A DNA stretch of 64,000 nt. Origin: Tetraselmis striata. Its lineage: Eukaryota; Chlorophyta; Chlorodendrophyceae; Chlorodendrales; Chlorodendraceae. A program made the translations under genes and the position numbers. The DNA is taken from contig VCJN01001203.1 of NCBI GenBank assembly GCA_006384855.1, positions 62,001 through 126,000 of the forward strand, in the 5' to 3' direction. The notes beneath the pieces are model-generated. The model ran no database searches, was not told the origin of the DNA, and was given only the letters and a program-made list of their open reading frames with translations. This document shows, one piece after another, positions 36,001-47,739 of the stretch (positions are counted from its first letter, which is position 1; each line of letters begins with the position of its first letter).

Positions 36001-36275
36001 CGCCGCCACGGTGATGGGCACGGTGGGGGCCTTGGTCCAGCGGCCCTTGTGGCGCCCCTCCGCCGCCACGAGCTCGCCCGCACGCTTGGCGCACAGCGAG
36101 AGCTCCTCGTCCGGGGGGCTCAGGTAGCGGTACAGCTCGTCCATGTGGACATGCCCCGCCTGCATGGTGCCGGGATGCCAATCGAATTCGCTCAGTGAAA
36201 AACTTGTTATGCCATTCTCTGGCTCCTTTCATTTCACGACGCAACACCCATGATATAGCATTGCCTATGACATTT

Positions 36276-36331
<56 letters not shown>

Positions 36332-38980
36332 AGTATTATATAATCATATAACAATATTTTATATATTTATATATATGTGTGTGTGTAACCTATTGCATGA
36401 TGCAGGTGCACAGTGTTCCACACGTCCTGTCCAGCATTAATCGCGGACAGTAGGCGATTCCTGGTTTCCCGCTTTCCCGCGTACGGAACCCTAGGGACTT
36501 GCCCTTAGACACTTTGATATACTCATCAACACAGAACCAATTCAGTGAGTACTAAGAAGATGCTGCTAACTCTTGCCCGTGCGGCCAAACGCCGGTTCTA
36601 GCTGAATCGCTAAATGTGGTTAAATATAGTCTGAACGCTTGTTGACGGAGTCACAAATGAAAGAAGCGCTCACAAACATGGGGGGGGGGGGGGGGGGGGG
36701 GGGGGGGGAGGGGGGGGAATACGCTGGGGCCCGTTTCAATGCTTTCTGCTCAAACTCGTGGGTGCCCCAAAGCTTTGGCGAACGAAGTGCATGTATTGCT
36801 ATTCTGGTGCTTTGTAATGCTATTACGCTATGGCCGCATGCAGTCATGGTACCGAGCATGGGCACGTGATGTTGGTGGTGCAACCAAATGAGTAATCGGT
36901 CCATCCACAGAAGGGGGGGCTGACGGCGTGGCAAGGGCGGGGCCGGGGGGCGGGGAAGAGAGGGGGGGGGGGGGGGGGTTGCCTGCAGGAGCGCCGCGGT
37001 GATGTGCATCAGCGCGGGCGGCGTCTTGCCGGCCTCGCTCCCGTGGTGCGTCTCCAGCTTGAAGCCCAGCAGCCACACGGTGTTCTTGAATGCAAAGTGG
37101 GGCAGCAGCTGCAGGTACGCGGCGTTGTCCGGCTGCGTCTCAAAGCCCTCCATGACGGCGTCCAGCACGCGGTTGGGGTCCAGTTGGAAGTAGCCAATCA
37201 GGGACTGCAGGTACTTCACCTGGGGTGCCAGTGTGTTGGAAGGGGGATGGCGGGGGGGGGGGGGGGGCGACGGGCATGTTCGGGAATCAGATGCACGGCG
37301 GGGTGGGAGCAGATGCATCAGGGTCTGTGGCCTGATGAGCGGGCAAAGAGATTCACATCTCCGAGACGGGAGGGGGGAGGGGGGGGGGGGGGGGGGGGGC
37401 ACCATAATGAGTGGCACTCGGCGGAGCTGCAGTACAGCATCAATACCTCGAATATCGAAAGCATGATGTGCGGAAGGTGCATGAGCGCCGTGTTTTGGGG
37501 GCTTTACGGCAACTCCACAACAAACATACATGTATGTTGCGAATGACTGTGGTGAATATGTCGAAACCAAAGTAGTTGCAGTGCCACTTGAACCTGGAGC
37601 CGATTTCCGGGCCACAGATGTGATACGAGTACTCCAGCTTGTGGTTTGAATTGACGGGGGGTGTTGCGGCCCCAGGGCACTATGGCCTCAAGTGGTAGAC
37701 AGCGAATTGGAGTATGGGGGTTGGAGCAGGATGCTGCATGTTTCAAGGGAGGGGGGGAGGGGGGGGGGGGGAGGGGGGGGGGGGGGGGGGGGGCGCTCGC
37801 ACCAGCGCCGGCACCATCTCCTCGCGCAGCGCGCCCTTCCCCTGGCCATGCAGCGCAGTGACCATCTTGGCGTAGCCCTCGCTCTCCTCCCGCAGCAGGT
37901 TGTACTTCTCCTGGCTGTACACCTGCCGCGTGTTGAGGCGGATCTCCTTGTTGCGCCACACGTCCGCCTTGTGCACCATGCCCGCCGCCTCCAGGAAGTC
38001 CACCTCCCCCGTCTCCATCAGCAGCCGCTGGCTCACCAGCGCGTCCGCCAGCGCCGCCTTCACTAGCCCCACCAGCTGATCCCGCCCCTCCTTGTTGTGC
38101 TCCAGCTCTAGCCACACCAGCCTGCGCCACGTACGCGCCCTCAGTGCCCTCAACCTCCCGCCGGCATGCGCATCACTCAGGGCATATGTCACCCCGTCAA
38201 GGTGCGACGGACGGCTCACCAGAAGGCGTCCGCCAACCAGTGGGAAGTGCTGTCCTCCGCGTGGCCCGATGCCCGGATGGCGACCGTGAACTTGGCGGGC
38301 CTCAGCTTGCCCTGCGCCCCCCGAACCAGCGGCATGCGGCAACGATCAGCCTGGGTGGGGGCCCGCGGCAACGAGGCGGCCCAATCACGCGCACAGGCCA
38401 GGGGGCGCGTGCCTGAGGGGGGGGGGGGGGGGGGGCATGATTGCTGACGGTGATGAAACTAGAAGCCCCCCAGAGATATGTCCCTGAGGTCCTGCTTTAT
38501 CTATTCTATGATGTTGTATGATATCATTGCGCTCTGGTTGCATGTGGTCACACCACTGAGCATGTGCCCGTGGTGCTGGTGTAGTGACTAAATGAGTGAT
38601 CGGTTTATCCGCACCCGGAGGGGCTGCTTGAATGGAGGAAGACGGCGTGTCAGGGCGGGCGAGGGGGGTAAAGGGGGGGGGCACCTGCACGACGGCCATC
38701 ATGAGCTCGTACAGAAACGGGCGGACGCTGGCCTTGCCGATGCTGGTGATGGTGGCGCCCACGCTGCTGGCCACGATCTGCGACCAACGCAGAGTTGGTG
38801 TGGGTGAGTGGGTGGGTGGATGTGTGTGGGTGGGGGGAGGAGGGAGGGGAGCAGCAAGTGAGCAGGCGGTCCTCGACCGGGGCGCAGTGGTGGCGTCTGG
38901 TGATGCGTGGAGCTCACCTTGCCGTCGTTGAGGTCTTTAAGCAGCTTGGGGCTCAGCGTGGCCCACTTCGCCGCCGCCAT
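25720..38980 (-). CDS. THOC2: THO complex subunit 2
   Basis: THO2 is the large scaffold of the THO/TREX complex, which couples transcription to mRNP packaging and nuclear export. Eighteen exons were placed: 38980-38918, 38777-38685, 38311-38220, 38121-37803, 37219-36983, 36159-35878, 35686-35309, 34982-34683, 34152-33652, 33264-32853, 32617-32316, 31702-31506, 31081-30913, 29896-29753, 28928-28859, 27902-27813, 26955-26314 and 25851-25720. Phases agree at every junction except exon 15/16, which is off by one base. The product is about 1,470 residues; animal THOC2 is about 1,600. Family blocks in order are KYNLLREESEGYAK, SLIGYFQLDPNRVLD, TVWLLGFKLE, ALPYVRRYRVYSSL, DTWQAITPPFYTTFW, FLQSCALPRALFSPQDALYC, TPCFSMILCYDHC and YKIRNALAFLGK. 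The C-terminus is Pro/Gly/Arg/His-rich and ends in basic KRRRM and RRSRARR. Intron 5 has a GC donor. The start is an ATG in MAAAKWATLSP. Confidence 0.93.
27687..27720. repeat. G homopolymer in THOC2 intron 16
   Basis: G-rich run, nearly pure, C on the sense strand. A second run of about 31 G lies at 27067-27097 near the other end of the same intron. Confidence 0.85.
28363..28497 (+). repeat. Copy of the 159-bp dispersed family
   Basis: Diverged single copy inside THOC2 intron 15. It keeps AACATTCGCTATAG, TTGGACTT and GCAGTGTTCTTATTACC. Confidence 0.65.
28859..28928 (-). other. THOC2 exon 15 with unresolved junction
   Basis: This exon (AMVNSGDPYKIRNALAFLGK...) ends at the only nearby GT donor in phase 1. 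The next exon (27902-27813, PTIRKNAQVMRNALKM) reads correctly only in phase 0. The cause may be an unseen non-canonical donor, a one-base sequencing or assembly error, or a real frameshift. The frame downstream is conserved, so error or atypical splicing is more likely than gene death. Confidence 0.55.
29486..29502. repeat. G17 homopolymer in THOC2 intron 14
   Basis: Pure G run, C on the sense strand of THOC2. Confidence 0.9.
29950..30240 (+). repeat. Intron-13 duplication, copy 1
   Basis: About 290 bp repeated at 30465-30787, from GACCATTGCGGTGAATAAAC to the GAGGCATATAATA/CGGCATGATAATG end. Both lie in THOC2 intron 13, separated by a TACTAA microsatellite. Confidence 0.85.
30240..30382 (+). 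repeat. TACTAA/AATACT microsatellite
   Basis: About 20 hexanucleotide units, grading into AATAATACT variants. It sits between the two intron-13 duplication copies. Confidence 0.93.
30465..30787 (+). repeat. Intron-13 duplication, copy 2
   Basis: Diverged partner of 29950-30240. It also contains an exact 35-bp tandem duplication (30529-30563 and 30564-30598) absent from copy 1. Confidence 0.85.
32037..32172 (+). repeat. Copy of the 159-bp dispersed family
   Basis: Diverged single copy inside THOC2 intron 11. It keeps AACAACATTGGCTATCGGCC, TTTGACCTTTTGCAGG and GTTCTTATTACCGCGTCGG. Confidence 0.65.
36277..36329 (+). repeat. AC dinucleotide microsatellite
   Basis: About 26 AC units, interrupted nowhere, in a region just 5' of THOC2 exon 6 (sense strand TG/GT repeats inside intron 5). 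Confidence 0.95.
36838..36912 (+). repeat. Short dispersed repeat in THOC2 introns
   Basis: GCATGCAGTCATGGTACCGAGCATG...AAATGAGTAATCGGTCCATCC resembles 38535-38612 (GCATGTGGTCACACCACTGAGCATG...AAATGAGTGATCGGTTTATCC), same orientation. Both lie in THOC2 introns. Confidence 0.65.
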
Positions 38981-40245
38981 AACGCCGCCCTCACCAGGCC
39001 TTGCCTGCGCCGGGCAGCGGACAGGTGCCCAGTGCCTCCACATCAGGCTCACTTTGTTGCTGTGCCATCCGCCACTTGCCCCCCCCCCCCCCACCCCCCC
39101 CCCCTCTCTCCAGCAGTGCCCCCTTCCTCCCCTCCCCTCCCCTCCATCCACGGCAGCCCGGTTCCAGCTAGCATGAACCTCCCAGCCACCACCCGTGGCT
39201 ACCCCACTACGCCGAACCCCCCCCCCCCCCCCCCCCCCCCCTTCCCCCCGCCCAACTGACCACCTGGTTCTGGCACAGGCAGGCGGGAAACAGCGTGCCC
39301 GGCAGCAGCCTCTCACTGAACACCGCGGCGCAGGACGATACCTCGCCACATCGTACATCGCAAGCAGGAAAGGCGGCAGAGCGCCGTGGATGAGGAGTGC
39401 GGACGATCAGGGTTGGGGGCGCAAGGGGTCGTGCCGGGCTTGTGGGCCAGGCAGGGCCGGACTGGCGCTGGACGTAGTACCCGGGGAGTTTGGCACGGGA
39501 AGGGGTTGGGCGGGCGGCGAGTGGGGCGGGCTCGGCGCACGCACCTGTCGTCCGCGGTCCTGCGCGCCTACCACTTGGGCGATAACCTACTGGTAACCTC
39601 TTGTCGGTCCGCCTCGGCTGGCGATCGGGTTCTCACTCCACTTGCTGCGGCGCGAAAGTGGTGTGCTGTCGATGACTCGTTGATGCAGCCGCCAGCGTCG
39701 CGCCGAGGTGATCGTCAGAGGATGATGAGGGGGCAAAAGGGGGGCGGAGCGGGGGGGTGAGGCACAACAAGCGCCAAGTACAGGCAGACCATGGCCGGCG
39801 GAGCGCGCGTGGCGCCCGCCGGCATTCGCAGTAGCGACTACGCTACCTGTACCTGGAGTCGGACCTTCCCAGCGGGGTACCTAAAAGGCGACGAATAATA
39901 AATAATCCTTAGCAACGAGCGGATGCGCGACGATATACCCTACGTAAGAGTATTATTTAAGCGAAGCGGGCCTGCTCAAATTCAGAATAGATAAGGGACC
40001 TACAAGTTATAACCGACTACCAGGCCGACTACAGGCCGACTACTCGTCGTAAGTACCGGTACTGGTGTGAATTACAAAAAGGGCAGTTCCCCAGAATTAG
40101 AAAATCAACACAGCAAGCCGTAAGTATAGGTACGTGCTCCGGTTCTCATACTCGTAGCAGTGATATACCGCCGTACTCAGCGGTAAAAATTAGCGACTAC
40201 CCCTGTACTAATGTGTCGGATCGGCGTTTATTTATTATTCTCATT
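38981..40245. other. 5' region of THOC2 and spacer
   Basis: Likely THOC2 promoter. It contains C-rich runs at about 39080-39104 and 39220-39241. A 133-codon plus-strand frame (39195-39596) runs through the C run and is not supported. No second gene start is evident. Confidence 0.4.
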
Positions 40246-40290
40246 CCCCCCCCCCCCCCCCCCCCCCCCCCGCCCCCCCCCCCCCCCCCC
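40246..40290 (+). repeat. C45 tract with one interruption
   Basis: C26, one G at about 40272, then about C18. It is the longest C tract on the plus strand in the window. Confidence 0.95.
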
Positions 40291-41697
40291 TCTCGGCCAT
40301 AATGGTCCACGCCATCCGAGAAAATAATATTTTCTGCCCCCGCCATACAATTTAATTCGGCCCGGATTATTGTATACTCTGCTTGTTTGGATTATATTAC
40401 GCTGCGCACTATCCGCGATAAATTGTGACATGTGGCATGCACTTCCAACAACATGGCGATGCACCATGCCTCTTCCCACCCCAACTGCCTATGGTAAGCC
40501 ACTAATATGCGGAGGGGGTGGAGAAAGTTGAGAGAACAAGCGTTGAGTATTGCCCCGGCAACTCAGCAAAGGGCACATGTCGGTGCTGGTGCTTTGTGCG
40601 GCTTTTGCAGTGCTGGTTTTGGATACAACCTTTGTTGAGAGGCGTCCCGGCAACGCATCGATCGGCGGCCGCGTGCGGTGCGCTGCAGTGGCGGTTCCAT
40701 CATTCCATGTAATATATTCTTGATTAGCGCAACTCGAATCGTCGCTTGCTGCCGCCGCGCTATTGCCCCGCAGCCCTTCGCACATGGCCGACAGCATACC
40801 CACTACTCCGCTGGGTGATAGTCATGGCGACGAAGCGGTCGTGCGATGCGCTGCGGCGACGGTTTCATTATTGGTTTCGGAGCATTTCCAGGAGCTGCGT
40901 TATCCCCGGTGAGCATTCCGTGTGTGGGGGCCCTAGCCCCCTTCCCCCCCCCTCCCCCGCCCGCGCCCCCAAACTGTTTGTATGTACTGATATGTAGTCA
41001 CATGCATATTCTAGCAATCCCCCGCGCGAGAACATAGTCTTCGTACTTTTGGGTTGGTGGTATATATTCACTGCCATTGTTCTGCGGTAAACACTGCGGT
41101 GTACGCTACCGAGCGAGAGCGAATAAACACTCGGCTAGCAATCGCCACGTTTTGAGCTGCAATCATAGCATGTGCTGGCTATATATGTATATATATAGTC
41201 CTCTATACCACCGTTATTTGAGCTTGAATAGCCACCGTATTGGACAGCATACCGGCGTTGCCGTGCGTTTTCAGTGTTCTAATTGGTTTCGGAGCAGCAG
41301 CAGCCCGCCGGCATGACATGAGGACGTGCCTACTAGTACAGGTATACTAAATCCACGCCGTTCTTTCCACAAACCGCATTGGCAAGGGCATCCAGTGGCG
41401 CGGCAGCCCACCATCATGTTGTTGCTGTTGCTTCTGCTGGAGCAGTGATTGTGCATCAAAGGCAGATATTGAGAGCCCACAATATGAAAAAGATGCATAT
41501 GTGTGTGCAATGCAAGAGCCAAACAATGATGGTGGTGTTCATGATACTGTTGAAATGTAGCACATGCAGCCTTGTATGAAATTTATGCTCACTTGTCTGC
41601 ATGTGTCATGTCTCAAGTGTGCATGGTCATCACCCATGTCCTTGCCATTTACATGTGCTAGAGTGTCTACGACTGGCATTATTTAGCGATACAATAG
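40291..41697. other. Intergenic, no supported gene
   Basis: Contains two TTGGTTTCGGAGCA-type motif copies (40873, 41284), also seen at 24216 and 45631, suggesting a small dispersed repeat. No coding call. Confidence 0.45.
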
Positions 41698-42981
41698 TAC
41701 TAAGCGCCTCCAGTGGCCGACTCCGCAGGCGCATGCAGCCGCGGTGGCAGCTGGTGCCGCCGGCCTGACGCTGACTCCGCTGAGATTGATGCTCCATGTT
41801 GCGGGCATCCACCTCGCATGGGCTCCATGCCTTGTCTGGCCATCTGATTGCCAAAGTCCTTGAGCTTCTGCTGGCCGTTGGGCTTGAACTTGCGTACGAT
41901 ATGCTTCAGCCCATCTGCCTCGCATTCCTGTGCGATGTAACATAATATATGTCAGTGACAGAATGCACTTACAGCCAGCAGCAACACAAAGGGCATGCTT
42001 TTCTTGGTAGATGGGCGGCACGACGTGATGATAGACCTCCTGCAGGTCCTTGTCGCGCTGTCCGACTCCAAGTTGTCAAGCGCAGTGCACGCACATGCCC
42101 GCGTCGACGAACCACGCCACCGACTTTTTCTGATGGGTGTAATATTCCCACTTCACCCTTGACTCGCATCGTATGTCAGAGCGACATCACACAAGAAGGT
42201 GTCGTGAAAGGGGTTATCATGTGGCAGGAGCTGCATGCCATAGGTAAAGATAGGGGGGGGGCAAGGCAATCATGCAAACTATGCAAGGCTCTCTTCTAGT
42301 ACTCCTTGATGGCCGCCGATTTGGGTCCTCCGGTGTCACGCCCTCCGCAGTGGGAGGCACCATCTTGGACGACAGCGGGATGGCATCAGCAGCAACCACG
42401 TCGGGAGGCGGTGGGATTGCTGGGGTAAGGGGAAGCAGCGGCGGGGTGGGACTATCTTTTGAGGCGGGGGGTTTGGGTAGGGAAGCAGCGTAGGGCGACT
42501 TAACCTGCGGCGAGTGGTTGTCGTTAGTGCCGTCCACGGCATGGCCGGTGTCCGTGCCGAACTCGTCGGCAACAACATAACGGTCGGCGGGTGGCACCTG
42601 TGGTGCGGGCGGAGAAGTCGCTGCATTGACTGTTGGTGCACGTGTCGCGTCGGGTACGCACGAGGTGAAATACCGCGTGACGACACCCTCATCGGACAAT
42701 TGAAAACCTGCATCAAGCATGTTCATCTTCACGGTTGCGTCGTACTGCTTCCGCTCGGTGCAGTTATCCAATATGTCCGCGAAAGCAAAGCCGAAACCGT
42801 CGCAGCCCTGGGGTTGCTCTGGGTGAACACATATATCGTTGTTGGCCGGGGAAAGGTGCCTGCCGCACGCCCGCCTCAACGGTGCGGCTAGTGCTGCAGA
42901 GAGCACCGAGTGTTCATGCCTCAAGGCCCTCACAGCTTGGCGCATGGGGGTGCCTGGAATTAGCTTGGCTTGCTTGGCCAT
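41698..42981 (-). CDS. Candidate spliced gene or pseudogene, unknown function
   Basis: The ATG at 42979-42981 starts a long open frame (MAKQAKLIPGTPMRQAVRAL), with RKQYDATVKMNMLDAGFQLS and then a proline-rich region to about 42310. Further coding-like pieces follow on the same strand. One is at about 42150-42020 (KWEYYTHQKKSVAWFVDAG; later LQEVYHHVVPPIYQEK), interrupted by one TGA. Another is at about 41937-41710 (ECEADGLKHIVRKFKPNGQQ), preceded by a good CACAG acceptor, with GTAAGT upstream. The last two pieces do not join in one frame, so either an unusual intron or a frameshift is present. I do not recognise the family. It could be a host gene, or a protein of one of the nearby mobile elements. 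Confidence 0.42.
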
Positions 42982-44260
42982 GATGGAGGGTGGTGGGGAC
43001 GAGCAGCTACGGTACCGTCTGGCGTGTGTGCGAGTGCGCGTCACGTAGGCGCAGCTGCTGCGTTCAAAAAACCCAAGTCCGGGGCCGCGCTTGGACGACT
43101 CGCACTCCGCTATTATATAGCGCATATCGTAGCAGTCGTAGTGCGAGTACCCGGCTTGCTGCGTATCAGTAGCGTAGTATCCGCGTAATTATTATAAGCC
43201 TTGAGCCATATGATGTATGGCGACCTTATTTAGCGTTTAAATGAGAGTACGTGTGTCGCCGGATGACACAGACGTGCTCCGGGGTCGTAATTCGCCCGTA
43301 GCTACCCCTTAACGGGAAATGGGTCGCGTAATGAACTCTTACTTCGACGGTACGCGTCTGCACTATAGGCCCATACGTTGAGACTAGCGATTGACTACGT
43401 TGGGGCTGCCGACGGTGGGGTAGGCCATAACAACACAAGTACAGCCCAAATGCTCGCGATGGATGCATCCCCGGACGTGAAGCCACAGCCCGTGGCGAAA
43501 CGGGCAGCCCCCATACCGTAACCCGACGAGTCGGTGGCGGAAAAGTCAGCCCTCGCGCCCGTCGTACCCGGCGAGGTGCTGCACTATCCGTGGAACGCTC
43601 TACCTGAGGAATGTGGGCGAACATTCGAGAAAAGGCCGCTAACAGTTGCCCGGTAGTGTTTGGCGCCAAAGGAATGGCTCCCTCGAAGGACTGTGAGCCG
43701 CGCGTGGTCGAAAGCTTGGCTGCCCCTCAAAGAGCACACAATAAGCTTCAAAAAATGGCGGGTTTAAGAGGACATCTTGAGTAGGCGACCATATGTGCCT
43801 AAGTACAAATACAAACGAGGCGATCTTGTGACGCCTCTTGCTGCCTTGCCCGAGCCCCTCCGGCCCCCCGCCGAGGTGGAAGCTACTAGTCCATAGAGAG
43901 TAAAGTACAAAGCAAAGTAGCGAGTAGCAGCACGTAGGAGTGCTGGAGTTTTTGCACGGTCTAACAGTCTCACAAGCCTTACCCCTATGACTGTCCCAAC
44001 TATGTCACCTTCCCTGGCCGTCCCACGCAGCAGGCTATCCGACTGTTTTCATCGGCAGACTGCCAGCATGGGCGCCGGTCTTAAACCGCCTTCGATTCAG
44101 ATATTGGAGACCTCACAACTGCCGCGGATCAAAACCGCAAGGGGGCTAGGTTTTGGGCGCTGGGCGCTGGGTGCGCCGGGCAGCGGCGCCGGGGCGCTAC
44201 GTGGAATTGCTGGGCAGCATAACATTGATCAATTACATTTACCGGCTAAACGGAATTCAG
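42982..44260. other. Intergenic, no supported gene
   Basis: Short frames only on both strands; no domain, RNA or clear repeat. Confidence 0.4.
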
Positions 44261-44960
44261 CTAGTAGGGCAGGGTCATTGTGTTATATGTGCACCACACA
44301 TACTTCCCCACAGCATGTGAGGACATGCCAAACCGGGATAAGTGCGGGTCTGTCACTATGTCCGGATCAGCATAGAAGCAACACAGTTTCCCCTCGAGGT
44401 GTTTCAGCGCGACAAGAAAGGCATGATGCCCCTTGCAAATGTTTGGCCGAAGCGGCGCCTTGCTCTGCCACACACCAATGCCGAGGGCGGGCCCTATCAC
44501 CATGCGCTCAGATGCGTCCAGTCGGCACACAGCGAGGTCCGGCACCGAAGGGCTGGTGTGGGTCACCTCGAGGAATTAATACACTTCCCCAACATACACG
44601 TGGTTGTCATCGTTGTTGTTGTTGCTGCTCCGCCTCGGCATGCATGTCTAGCAGTATGGCCTGCTTGCCGTGATTATGAGTGGGTACCCACTGCTCGTCC
44701 CATGTCTTGTGCATGATGAACACCACATGCCTCCGTGTCTCGAGCTTCTCACAACCTGCATGTGTGTGTTTACCAAAACTCAGCAGCAAGGCAGCACTGA
44801 GTAGGCAGTTTAGAATCGGGCGTTGGGCGCGCGGGGGGGGGGGGGGGGGGGGGGGGCGGGGCTTTATCCAGAAGTTGCGCTTCGGTCCTTGTGTCCAGGT
44901 GTACGATACAGAGGTAGCCAGGAATGGTGTCTCCTCCCCCATCTTGCACTGGTGATACAG
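44261..44960 (-). CDS. Candidate multi-exon gene fragment, unknown function
   Basis: Three minus-strand segments look coding. About 44960-44860 contains KMGEETPFLATSVSYTWTQG and ends WIK before a C run (about 44834-44856 G on plus). About 44760-44607 follows a CATGCAG acceptor and contains CEKLETRRHVVFIMHKTWDE, ending EAEQQQQQR-stop. About 44566-44261 contains VCRLDASERMVIGPALGIGV and KHLEGKLCCFYADPDIVTD, ending at TGA. The C run directly after a probable donor resembles the THOC2 introns. The relation between the second and third segments is unclear, and no family is recognised. Confidence 0.4.
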
Positions 44961-45074
44961 GTTGTACCTGCGGGGTATTAACCATAATCAACAATCATAA
45001 TAAATCATTTTCGGCCGCAGATAAGAGTTGAATCGATTCATGTCCGCCGATTTCACAAACAGCATTTCCTTTGC

Positions 45075-45170
45075 TAGCGTTGCCGGGGCAGCGGGGCGCC
45101 AACGCGCCGCGGCCGGGGTAGCGCGGCGCCAACGCGCAGCAGGGTAGCAACGCGCAGCAGGGCACGCAGT
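45075..45170 (+). repeat. Short imperfect tandem repeat
   Basis: GGGGCGCCAACGCGCCGCGG/GCGCGGCGCCAACGCGCAGC and AGCAGGGTAGCAACGCGCAGC units, about 20-32 bp, three to four copies. Confidence 0.65.
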
Positions 45171-46780
45171 AGGCGGTTCACACGGTAGTAGGAAGTTGCG
45201 TGTCTACCCGGAACATGCTGCGTTAAGATTCTGACGTATGGCCCGCGTTACGATTCCGACTAAATGGGGGGTAGAGGGGCGGCATTGCATTGGTATCGGG
45301 TCACTTGATGTCAGGGGGGTCAAACCCCATTTCATATGCGTGCTTCCATGTTAACTGATGCTCCAGTGTGCCAGTTCCTTGACATTACGTTTCCAGTGCC
45401 TCTGCGTAGACCGCCAAGTTGGCAGGGGCGGTAGAGTTGCCTGGCTGCACGGCGGCGCTTTAGGGTAAACTAGCACCCCGTTTCAATCGCCATTGGCAGT
45501 GCTATTGGCAGTGCCATTGTGGGCAGTAGCATACACACCATGGATTCACTAGGCACCGTGTTCATGGGGAGATTGTGCGTGTAATATGTGGTTTGCTAAT
45601 ATGTGGTGTCATATACTAGTTATAAATAAATGGTTTCGGAGCAGCCGAGCACACAAATATACCGCGCATGTAGGCGCAAGCGGTATCATTACGGTGGTGC
45701 CTCGCCTATCTAGGGAGGGGGTAATATTGCGGGACATTTGTATGCGTTGAAATTTGAAATTTGTTACAACGTAATCATGGGCTTGCCACTTGCTAGCTGT
45801 CTCACGCCGCAACTTCATGAACCCACGTACTGTCCAATAGCCCGGCCCGTTTAATTAAACGTCGTCCAAAGACTTGTTTGCTATATGTGAAAGTCTCATA
45901 TAATCCACCGGAATGGCGGATTGTCGCATGCACTGCATGATGCCACATCGCAAGCGGTGCGAATGTCTGCGGCATTTTGTGGGGTTTAGTGCTACGCAAC
46001 ATATTGATCGAGTGCCGAAGACATCAAAGACCCACATCAGATACCTACCGTACCCTAGTCACTTCTCAAGTAGTGTGCAATATATACAAAGAACGACCGG
46101 TGGTTGCTTGGACGCATGCAAACGGTCATATGTGGCCTACGGCTTTAATAGACAATGCGTCTTAGTGATGCAGTGGTAGTATTGCTACTACTACTCGCTA
46201 TGGGCCCATCAGGATCATCATCATCATCTAAAACAACTACATGTACCGCCGCGCATATTCTAGCAGATTTTACAGACATCACACAAACCCCGAGCAAAAC
46301 TGAGCTTTGCTTATGATGTTGTATAATGATTATGTTGCAACGGTTTTACTGTTACGTGTCCTTTCTCTGGGGCGGAACAAAAATGATTACGCTATCTGTA
46401 ATGGATGAACATATCGCCTTATAAGGCCAGTGACATTTGGGTACCTGTATTAGGATCCAAATCTGGCCCAGATCCCAGGGGGTTGGGCAATTAGGTGATA
46501 GCCGGCCGATTTCTTTGTAGGAGTACTTAAGGGGTACTTCGCGGCCGCAACACCCGTATGTATATGCGGCGTGCGCTTGCTTGCGCCGGCTGCAATAGAC
46601 ATATAAGCACACTTAGCGACAACCACCCATCCATCATCAACGAATCGCCGCCGTCTGCACATGGCTAGCAAGCTAGCGCGGCCGCAATGGCTCCTGAAAT
46701 CTCTGAGGATAAAGTCTTGATGAAGGTGGGCATGACTATAGGGACGGCGTGCCGATGGGCAATCGGTCCTAGCTATGATA
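45171..46780. other. Intergenic, no supported gene
   Basis: Low-complexity and AT-rich patches, and one more TGGTTTCGGAGCAGCC motif at 45631. No coding call. Confidence 0.45.
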
Positions 46781-46787
46781 TGAGGCG

Positions 46788-46982
46788 GTGGAATGGCTGC
46801 GTAGCCACACGTATAACGAACCGCTCGAGTACGTCGTAAAAGAGCCAGACCCGCATAAATCGTTTGACCTCGTGGACGCAATTACCATGTTAATCCTAGA
46901 ACACGAGGACTACGTCACTCGGTCCATGCGAAAGAGACGGCGGTCAGTGGGCGGCATCGGAGCGAATCGTTTGCCACATTAG
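46788..46982 (+). other. ORF remnant, unknown (element-associated)
   Basis: The frame from a GTG (the true start is probably lost or upstream) reads VEWLRSHTYNEPLEYVVKEP, then DLVDAITMLILEHEDYVTRS and a basic KRRRS, ending TAG. Composition is protein-like. A second frame (46998-47132, MMDTTTRHLMLFDDVTVHEV, ending TAA) follows 16 bases later. Both precede the dispersed repeat at 47150. They may be pieces of one element protein. Confidence 0.35.
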
Positions 46983-47149
46983 CGCAAAGCGTGTGCCATG
47001 ATGGACACGACGACTAGGCACTTGATGCTGTTCGACGACGTAACCGTGCACGAGGTTCGCCGTGCCCGCATTGTTGTGAACAACCCCTTTAGTTCCGACG
47101 ATTCTGAGGGATGCACAGTCCGACAATTGTAACACTGTTGTCTATTATT

Positions 47150-47530
47150 TTTAGATGTACTCGCGTACCGATGCCGTGATCGAAACTCGTACATCGCGAT
47201 AGCCTGTACTTGGCTCCCCGTGTACAGATATATGGGTAGATTTGCGGCTGCCCGCAGGTATATGACGTGTTCGGATCTTTTGTGTCGCTTTCACTGGTTC
47301 CGGAGCCTTGGCTGCGGTCCAAGTGATCATCGGTTTCGATTTTCTACCACCCGGAAATCGGATTAGTCGTCCATGGATGGGACGGGATGGAACGTTATAG
47401 CTGTACTCGTACCGATACTCGGCTGCCCGTGTACGGATGTATAGATGGCTAGATATGCGGCTACCCGCAGGTAAGGATGACATGACATGACATGTTCGGA
47501 TCTTTTGTATGGGGATATCGCTTTCAATTC
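47150..47530 (+). repeat. Dispersed repeat with GTACGAGTA palindromic blocks and tRNA-like box, copy 1
   Basis: Contains GGATCTTTTGTGTCGC, CTTTCACTGGTTCCGGAGCC, a GGTTTCGATTTTC box, CGTCCATGGATGGGACGGGA and the CTCGTACCGATACTCGGCTG block. It then repeats part of itself. Inverted copies lie at 54290-54570, 56580-56830 and 56830-56990. Copies in the 56-kb cluster have GGTTCGATTTCC, a good pol III B box, so a tRNA-derived SINE is possible. Confidence 0.78.
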
Positions 47531-47712
47531 TGGCAGTCATGTCCGACTGATGGGCATGCTCACATTGTGCGCGCGTAGATATATTTAGTATTATATATTA
47601 GCTGCTGGGCCATATAAAGGCAATTAGGGAAGTTTTGCTCGTAATAACAATGCTGGTCGCAATACCTAGTGCAGTACATATGTGAGTTACCAACAAACAT
47701 GAGGGAGATGAG

Positions 47713-47739
47713 AGGGGGGGGGGGGGGGGGGGGGGGGGG
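47713..47739. repeat. G27 homopolymer
   Basis: Uninterrupted G run in non-coding sequence. Confidence 0.9.
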
